57,074 bases of DNA from Actinokineospora pegani (GTDB lineage Bacteria; Actinomycetota; Actinomycetes; Mycobacteriales; Pseudonocardiaceae). The position numbers and the translations under genes are program-made. The notes under the pieces are model-generated. The model made no database searches and was not told the origin of the DNA. It worked only from the letters and a program-made list of their open reading frames with translations. How positions within the stretch are numbered: the first letter of the stretch is position 1; the number at the start of each line of letters is the position of its first letter. The stretch is from assembly GCF_009745975.1 (NCBI RefSeq), contig NZ_WHOL01000099.1:1-57074 (forward strand), written 5' to 3'. Positions 52,236 to 57,074 of the stretch are shown here, in pieces.

Positions 52236-53458
52236 TGATCACCAAACGGGTTCGGATCCAGATCACGCTGTTCGTGCTGGCGGCGCTGGTGGGCATCAGC
52301 TACGTGGGCGCCAAGTACGCGGGGCTGGACACGATGTTCGGCGCCACCGGCTACGTGGTGAAGGTGCGCCTGGCCGACTCCGGCGGCATCTTCACCAACG
52401 CCCAGGTCACCTACCGCGGCGTCGGCATCGGCCGGGTCGAGGAGCTGCACCTGGTCCCCACCGGGGTCGAGGTGGACCTGCGGATCACCGACGACGCGCC
52501 GCCGGTGCCCGCCGACGTCGAGGCCTTCGTGTCCAACCGCTCCGCGGTCGGCGAGCAGTACGTCGACCTGCGGCCCCGCCGCGACGGCGAGCCCTACCTC
52601 AGCGAGGGCTCGGTCATCTCCAAGGAGTCCACCAGCCTGCCGCTGCCCAGCGAGAAGCTGCTGCTCAACCTGGACAAGCTGGTCGAGTCGGTGCCCAGGG
52701 ACGACCTGCGCACGGTCGTCGACGAGCTCTACCTGGCCACCCAGGGCACCGGCCCGAGCCTGCAGGTCCTGCTCGACTCGGCCAGCAGCTTCACCCAGCT
52801 CGCCACCGAGTACCTGCCGCAGACCCTGCAGCTCATCAGCGACTCCGGCACCGTGCTGCAGACCCAGGTGGACATGGGCGCCGCCATCCAGGAGTTCGGC
52901 GTCAACGCCAAGGTGGTCGCCCAGCAGCTGGCCAAGTCCGACGGCGACCTGCGCACCATCCTGGCCAACGCCCCGGCCGCGGCCGAGCAGATCCAGGGCC
53001 TGCTGGCCGAGAGCGGCAAGCCGCTGGGCCAGGTCTTCGCCAACCTGCTGACCACCGCCAATGTGCTGGTGACCCGGCAGGCGGGCCTGGAGCAGTTGCT
53101 CGTGGTGGCCCCGCAGGCCATCGCCGCCGCGCACGACGTCATCGGCCCCAACGGGGCGAACTTCGGCCTGGCCGCGACGTTCTTCAACCCGCTGCCCTGC
53201 ACCGCGGGCTACGAGGGCACCCGCTACCGCAACGGCCTCGACACCGCGGGCGCGCCGCTGAACACCAACGCCAAGTGCTTGCTCGCACCGGGCAGCGGCA
53301 ACGTGCGCGGGTCGCAGAACGCTCCCAACGGTGGGGTCCCGCCCGCGGTCAAACCGGCAGATTACAGCTCGAGCGCTACGCTCCCGGGGCAGAGCAACAC
53401 CGCACCGGGCGACGGCCTCAGCAGGACCATGGGCGACCTGCTGGCGCTGGGACGCTGA
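52235..53458 (+). CDS. mceF: Mce protein F
   Basis: This 407-residue protein has an anchor (RIQITLFVLAALVGISYVGA), an MCE domain with DSGGIFTNAQVTYRGVGIGR and VSNRSAVGEQYVDLRP, and a helical region. The Cys-containing FNPLPCTAGYEGTRYRNGLD is typical of MceF near the C-terminus, followed by a disordered tail. It overlaps the mceE stop by one base and completes the six-subunit set. Confidence 0.92.
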   Translation: MITKRVRIQITLFVLAALVGISYVGAKYAGLDTMFGATGYVVKVRLADSGGIFTNAQVTYRGVGIGRVEELHLVPTGVEVDLRITDDAPPVPADVEAFVSNRSAVGEQYVDLRPRRDGEPYLSEGSVISKESTSLPLPSEKLLLNLDKLVESVPRDDLRTVVDELYLATQGTGPSLQVLLDSASSFTQLATEYLPQTLQLISDSGTVLQTQVDMGAAIQEFGVNAKVVAQQLAKSDGDLRTILANAPAAAEQIQGLLAESGKPLGQVFANLLTTANVLVTRQAGLEQLLVVAPQAIAAAHDVIGPNGANFGLAATFFNPLPCTAGYEGTRYRNGLDTAGAPLNTNAKCLLAPGSGNVRGSQNAPNGGVPPAVKPADYSSSATLPGQSNTAPGDGLSRTMGDLLALGR

Positions 53459-53487
53459 TCGGACGACCGAAGAGCAGGTAACCCACC

Positions 53488-54036
53488 ATGAGCGACAACG
53501 CCGAAGGCTCCACCCCGGGGCCGCGGCGGGCGGGACGGGCGCTGCGCGCCACGGCCGCGGCCTTGCTGGCCGCGGCCGTGGCGTTCGCCGCGTTCTCCGG
53601 GTTCTGGCTGGCCTCGGCCGACTCCGGCCGCGCGCAGGCCGCCACCGCCCGCGACGAGGCCCAGCGGGCCGCGGACGCGGCGGTCGTCAGCCTCCAGTCA
53701 CTGGACTACCGCGACGTCGAGGCCATCTACGACAAGTGGCTCACGCACGCGACCGGCCTGCTGCGCGAGGAGTTGGAGACCAACCGCGAGGCCACGATCA
53801 AGTCGTTGCAGCAGGGCGGCACGACCACCCAGGCCTCGGTCGCCGACTCCGCGGTGGTCGACCTGGACACGGCCAGGGGCGCGGCCACGGTGATCGTCTC
53901 GGTGATCGTCGAGGTGACCAACTCCGACGGCAGCCAGAACGACAAGCGCATCCGCTACCGGGCCGACATGAGCCGCACCGACCAGGGCTGGCTCGTGGCC
54001 GGGCTCGGGCAGGTCGCGATCGAACCCGTCGCCTGA
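53488..54036 (+). CDS. Mce-associated membrane protein (Mas-like)
   Basis: This 182-residue protein starts with an ATG preceded by GCAGG. One N-terminal membrane helix (ALLAAAVAFAAFSGFWLASA) is followed by an extracytoplasmic NTF2-like domain (SLDYRDVEAIYDKWLTHATG, VDLDTARGAATVIVSVIVEV, DMSRTDQGWLVAGLGQV). This is the usual form of the proteins encoded after mceF, which stabilise the importer. It lies 29 bases after mceF. Confidence 0.85.
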   Translation: MSDNAEGSTPGPRRAGRALRATAAALLAAAVAFAAFSGFWLASADSGRAQAATARDEAQRAADAAVVSLQSLDYRDVEAIYDKWLTHATGLLREELETNREATIKSLQQGGTTTQASVADSAVVDLDTARGAATVIVSVIVEVTNSDGSQNDKRIRYRADMSRTDQGWLVAGLGQVAIEPVA

Positions 54037-54067
54037 CCCCCGCCCGCAGCAGCTCCAGGAGGTAGCC

Positions 54068-54862
54068 ATGTCCACCGGACCCACGCGCAAGCGGACGGTC
54101 GCGGGCAGGCGGGTCGCGGGTTCGTCCCGGTCGGTCCAGCAGCGCCGCACCGGCCTGTCCCGCCCCGACCAGGACGCCGTCGTCGACGACGCCACCGCCC
54201 CGGCCGCGGATGACGCCGACACCGCCGACGATCTCGACACCGCCGACCGCGAAGGCACTGACGACCACGCGGTGGACGACAGCGACCCGATCGACGACGG
54301 CGCCGAGGCCGAGGACAGCGCTGAGGCCGACGACGAGCCCAAGCCCGCGCGGCTGGGCGGCAAGGCGCTGTGGCTGCCCGTCGCCGGGATCGTGCTCGCC
54401 GTGGTGGTCGCCGTCGCGGGCACGGTGATGTTCCTGCGCGCCCAGGACATCCGCGCCGCGGCGGGCAGCAACGACGCCGTCATCGAGACCGGCCCGACGG
54501 TCGAGGTCACCACGGCCGTCCGCGAGGGGCTCGAGCGGATCTTCTCGTTCAAGCACGACAACGTCGCGCTCACCGAGGCCGCGGCCAAGGAGATCCTCGT
54601 CGGCGACGCCGCGGGCGACTACGAGGTGCTGTTCCAGTCGGTCCGCGACCTGGCCCCCACCCAGCAGCTCACGCTCAAGGCCGCGGTGCGCGTGGCGGGC
54701 GTGTCCGAGCTGGAGGGTGACAAGGCCACCCTGCTGGTCTACATGGACCAGACCGCCACCCGGGCAGCGGGCGGCGAGAGCACCTCCAGCGGCTCCCAGC
54801 TCACCGTCGAGGCGGTCAAGCAGGACGGCACCTGGCGGCTGTCCGGCATCCAGCCGATCTAG
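54068..54862 (+). CDS. Mce-associated membrane protein with acidic N-terminal extension
   Basis: This 264-residue protein has AGGAGG upstream of its ATG. A basic start is followed by a long acidic disordered segment (residues about 38-92, rich in DD and AD pairs), one membrane helix (ALWLPVAGIVLAVVVAVAGT) and an NTF2-like domain (LERIFSFKHDNVALTEAAAK, QLTVEAVKQDGTWRLSGIQ). It is paralogous to the preceding gene and is the last gene of the Mce transcript. Confidence 0.85.
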   Translation: MSTGPTRKRTVAGRRVAGSSRSVQQRRTGLSRPDQDAVVDDATAPAADDADTADDLDTADREGTDDHAVDDSDPIDDGAEAEDSAEADDEPKPARLGGKALWLPVAGIVLAVVVAVAGTVMFLRAQDIRAAAGSNDAVIETGPTVEVTTAVREGLERIFSFKHDNVALTEAAAKEILVGDAAGDYEVLFQSVRDLAPTQQLTLKAAVRVAGVSELEGDKATLLVYMDQTATRAAGGESTSSGSQLTVEAVKQDGTWRLSGIQPI

Positions 54863-55184
54863 CGGCCCGGCCGAGCCAGGCCTTCCACCCGCTGGTGACA
54901 ACTATCCGGCGGCCACCGCTCGATTCCGGCGAATTGTGCGCCAAGCCATTTCCGGCAATTGCGGGAATGGGTATCCTCGTAAGCGTGTCAGCCGAATCCA
55001 ACACCTCGGCAGGACACGGCGCCAGGCGGTGATTTCCCGCCTGGCTCCAGTCGCCGGGTGGCCTCGTCTCCTCCCCCGTGGGGACGTGCCACCCCGGCAG
55101 GCGGGCCACCGCGCCCGCCACCCGCGTGATGCCCTGGTGGTGGTTCAGGCCCCGGCTGCTGTTGGGCGAGCATCCGTTGGAGAG

Positions 55185-55219
55185 GGTGGGCGCCCGCACC
55201 GCGCCCACCTTTTTCTTTT
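55185..55219 (+). terminator. canonical U-rich intrinsic terminator
   Basis: GGTGGGCGC (55185-55193) pairs with GCGCCCACC (55201-55209) and is followed by tttttctttt. U-tracts like this are uncommon in this genome's other terminators. It is 320 bases beyond the last Mce-linked gene. Confidence 0.85.
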
Positions 55220-55257
55220 CCCGGGTTTCCCGGCCTCGGCCTGGTGTCGGCAATCGA

Positions 55258-55306
55258 ACAAGGCGAAGGCCCCCGGTGGGAATCCCACCGGGGGCCTTCG
55301 CCTTGT
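55258..55306. terminator. 23-bp perfect stem terminator downstream of the PucR gene
   Basis: The arms at 55258-55280 and 55284-55306 are perfectly complementary around a 3-nt loop (aat). It begins four bases past the PucR stop and also backs up the plus-strand terminator at 55185. Confidence 0.85.
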
Positions 55307-55309
55307 CCG

Positions 55310-56617
55310 CTACCTGGTCAACTCCGCGCCGCGCAGGGTGCGGCGCGCGCGCAGCGCCACCTCGATGTCGAAGCGGCGGTCCGGGTCGTCCAGGGACGCG
55401 CCGAACAGGCGCTCGAGCTGGCGCAGGCGGTAGCGCACCGTCTGCGGGTGCACGTCGAGCAGTTGGGCGATCTCCGGGGCGCTGCGCCGGGTCTCCAGCC
55501 AGATCAACAGCGTCTCGGACAGCTTGTCGCGCTGCTTGCCGGTCAGCTCGGCCATCGGGGCCAGTGCCCGCTCCGAGATCTCCTGCACCAGGAACGGGTC
55601 GTTGAGCAGCCACAGCACCGACATGTGCCGCTCGAACCAGGTCACCTCGACGTCGGGCAGCGCGCCCTGGCCGACCAGGGTCAGCGTCCGCCGCGCCCAG
55701 CGCAGCGACTCCGCGGCCTCGGCCACCGGCACGGTCGGGCCGACCGCGGCGCGCCAGCCGGGCAGGTCCTGCGGCAGCTTGTGCAGCAGGTCGCGGTGCT
55801 CCTCGGCCAGCACCAGGCACGGCTCGGAGCCCTCCAGGTCGACCAGCACCCGGCCGTCCATGTTCGCCCCGGGCAGCTCCACGGCGTCGTCGCGGACCTC
55901 CAGGGCCACGGTGACGATCCGGTCCGGCACCGGCCAGCGCGCGGCCTCCGACAGCCGCGTCAGTGCCTGCGGCGTGGCCGCGGCGGGGGAGAGGATGACC
56001 TCCAGGAGTTGTCTGCGGCGCCGCTCCAGCGCGCCCATCTCCCTGGCCCGCACCGAGGCGTGGCCCTCGACCGACAGCGCCGACAGCTCGTCGATGTAGG
56101 CGAAGATCGCCTCGGCGAGCAGGCACAGCGTCGCCGTCGGCACCCCGGCCCGGTCGCCGACGTGCGCCATCCGCCGCCACGCCACGCGCGCGCCGATGCG
56201 GTAGGCGGTCTGCAGCACGTCGAGGATGGGGCCGTCGTAGAAGTCGTGCAGGCCCATGTCCCGGAACAGTTGCGCCCGGTCGTCCTGCGGCGCGGTCGGG
56301 TCGGCGAGGCGGTCGATGAACTGCATGATCGCCTGCTGGATGCCCTCGGTGACCGACTTGCCGAACGGGCCGTCCATGCGCCTGCTGAAAGCCGGTATGG
56401 CCCGGTTGAGCTCGCTGCGGATCTCCTCGGTCAGGTCCTGCACACCGGGCCGGAACAGCGGGGCCAGGTCCGACGGCAGCAGTGACCACAGGTCGATCGA
56501 GGTCACGTCCTGGTCGTCGCGCTCGCCCGCCGTGGCCGCGGGCGAGAGCAAGGAGTCGAAGGCGATCCGCAGCGGGAACTCGGCGAGTCCGTCCGGTTCG
56601 TCCCGCTGCTCTGCCAC
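55310..56617 (-). CDS. PucR family transcriptional regulator
   Basis: The GTG at 56617 is preferred because GGAGGAG sits six bases upstream. That binding site lies inside the longer reading from the ATG at 56635, which has none of its own. The protein has 435 residues with an RsbRD-like N-terminal domain (DLTEEIRSELNRAIPAFSRR, YRIGARVAWRRMAHVGDRAG, GALERRRRQLLEVILS), a middle region and the C-terminal PucR HTH (LLIWLETRRSAPEIAQLLDV, HPQTVRYRLRQLERLFG). It is paralogous to the PucR at 34034. It faces the end of the Mce operon, so it may regulate that locus or a gene beyond the window edge. Confidence 0.92.
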   Translation of the reverse strand: MAEQRDEPDGLAEFPLRIAFDSLLSPAATAGERDDQDVTSIDLWSLLPSDLAPLFRPGVQDLTEEIRSELNRAIPAFSRRMDGPFGKSVTEGIQQAIMQFIDRLADPTAPQDDRAQLFRDMGLHDFYDGPILDVLQTAYRIGARVAWRRMAHVGDRAGVPTATLCLLAEAIFAYIDELSALSVEGHASVRAREMGALERRRRQLLEVILSPAAATPQALTRLSEAARWPVPDRIVTVALEVRDDAVELPGANMDGRVLVDLEGSEPCLVLAEEHRDLLHKLPQDLPGWRAAVGPTVPVAEAAESLRWARRTLTLVGQGALPDVEVTWFERHMSVLWLLNDPFLVQEISERALAPMAELTGKQRDKLSETLLIWLETRRSAPEIAQLLDVHPQTVRYRLRQLERLFGASLDDPDRRFDIEVALRARRTLRGAELTR

Positions 56618-56820
56618 GGTCGCCTCCTCCGGCATGGGAATCGCGACCGAGAAGGTCGTCGATCGCCGCGTGAAATAAGGGCGCGGAAAGCGCCGCCAGC
56701 GCTTCTCCGAACGAGCGCTGCCTTGTGGGCGAATCTACAGCGATCGGACGGGTCCGGGAACTTCTTCTGCGCCTATTCCCTGAATGGGGTCTGTGCGGGC
56801 GGTAAGTTTGTCATTGGTCC

Positions 56821-56841
56821 ACAACCGCCCACGTCGGTTGT
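56821..56841. promoter_or_regulatory. inverted repeat, possible operator
   Basis: ACAACCG (56821-56827) and CGGTTGT (56835-56841) are perfect 7-bp arms with a 7-nt spacer, about 205 bases upstream of the PucR start. Confidence 0.45.
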
Positions 56842-56864
56842 GTGGGACTGCGGAGTACCGCTGG

Positions 56865-56878
56865 GTACGCAAGCGTAC
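56865..56878. promoter_or_regulatory. inverted repeat, possible operator
   Basis: GTACGC-AA-GCGTAC is a perfect 6-bp inverted repeat 24 bases beyond the previous one. Two distinct sites so close together suggest a regulated promoter. Confidence 0.4.
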
Positions 56879-57074
56879 TTCAATCGCCCGGCCACCGGAA
56901 GGTCGACGCCGCGGTGAGACCCGGATGGCCCTCCCGGCGCCCGCGGGGAACGGGAACGCGCGCCGCGCCCGCACCTTTTTTCCGGACAACTCCTCCGCGG
57001 GCGGCAACCTTCCGCGCCGCCGGTGGTTCCAAGTGCTTGTGCCTCACCACCCGACCCCCTGCCCGGAAACGACC

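Larger units (their letters stand above)
54863..55309. other. intergenic region after the Mce operon, highly structured
   Basis: No coding region is supported. The stretch from 55021 to 55219 folds into successive hairpins: GCCAGGCGG/CCGCCTGGC at 55021-55045; GGGTGGC/GCCACCC at 55056-55094 enclosing a C-rich loop; GGCGGG/CCCGCC at 55100-55119; and GATGCCC paired with GGGC and GCATC at 55128-55174. It ends in a U-rich terminator. It could be a 3' untranslated region or a small RNA. Confidence 0.55.
56618..57074. other. upstream region of the PucR gene to the window end; no gene supported
   Basis: No convincing reading frame is present. The region contains two inverted repeats at 56821-56841 and 56865-56878 (listed separately) in a locally AT-richer stretch. 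It is probably a promoter region shared with a gene beyond the window. Confidence 0.5.

Noticed and set aside
1-57074. tRNA, rRNA, transposase, integrase or prophage genes
   Set aside because: None recognised on either strand. The inteins are the only clear selfish elements.

Overview
This 57 kb window is very GC-rich DNA from an actinomycete, most likely of the order Pseudonocardiales. The evidence is GC-heavy third codon positions, many GTG and TTG starts, a complete Mce lipid-import operon, class-E-sortase-type LAXTG anchoring, PucR regulators, and a second (topoisomerase IV-like) type II topoisomerase pair beside a DasR-type operator. The genus is inferred only from gene style. No rRNA, tRNA, CRISPR array, transposase or phage gene was seen.

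Layout. 0-9.8 kb is sugar metabolism: the 3' end of an MsmK/UgpC-type sugar ABC ATPase, a LacI regulator with a GH13 alpha-glucosidase, a phosphodiesterase-like enzyme, a P-loop kinase, and xylB-xylA divergent from a ROK repressor. 9.7-13.0 kb holds a secreted C39-like peptidase, an EcsC-like protein, a CorA-type transporter and an aldo/keto reductase. 13.2-16.9 kb is a compact minus-strand cluster of an FtsK/SpoIIIE-type ATPase, two small helical proteins and one further small protein, resembling a stripped-down type VII secretion locus. Diverging from it, 17.2-21.3 kb is a coupled methylthioadenosine (methionine) salvage operon, mtnA-mtnC-mtnB-mtnD, headed by a DszC/acyl-CoA-dehydrogenase-like flavoenzyme and preceded by a structured leader that may be a SAM riboswitch.

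21.3-24.6 kb has two decayed genes, a tiny gene for a putative secreted peptide facing a large XRE-type regulator across repeated GTGTGC/GCACAC operators, and a chitin/cellulose-active LPMO with a textbook DasR-type palindrome upstream. 24.9-31.2 kb is parE-parC. ParC is interrupted by two inteins that bracket the 49-residue segment holding the quinolone-resistance region and ending at the catalytic tyrosine. 31.5-33.8 kb contains an acyltransferase broken by one in-frame TGA, an FkbM-like methyltransferase and a serine-acetyltransferase-like protein.

34.0-56.6 kb looks like a lipid and cell-envelope island, flanked by two paralogous PucR regulators on the minus strand. It contains an LAXTG surface protein, a secreted lipase, an SRPBCC-acyl-CoA ligase fusion, a secreted protein, and the run mceG-yrbEA-yrbEB-mceABCDEF plus two Mce-associated proteins, most of them overlapping by 1-4 bases. 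A reasonable reading is that extracellular lipids are hydrolysed by the lipase, imported by the Mce system and activated by the ligase. After the operon lies a heavily structured stretch ending in a U-rich terminator, a candidate small RNA.
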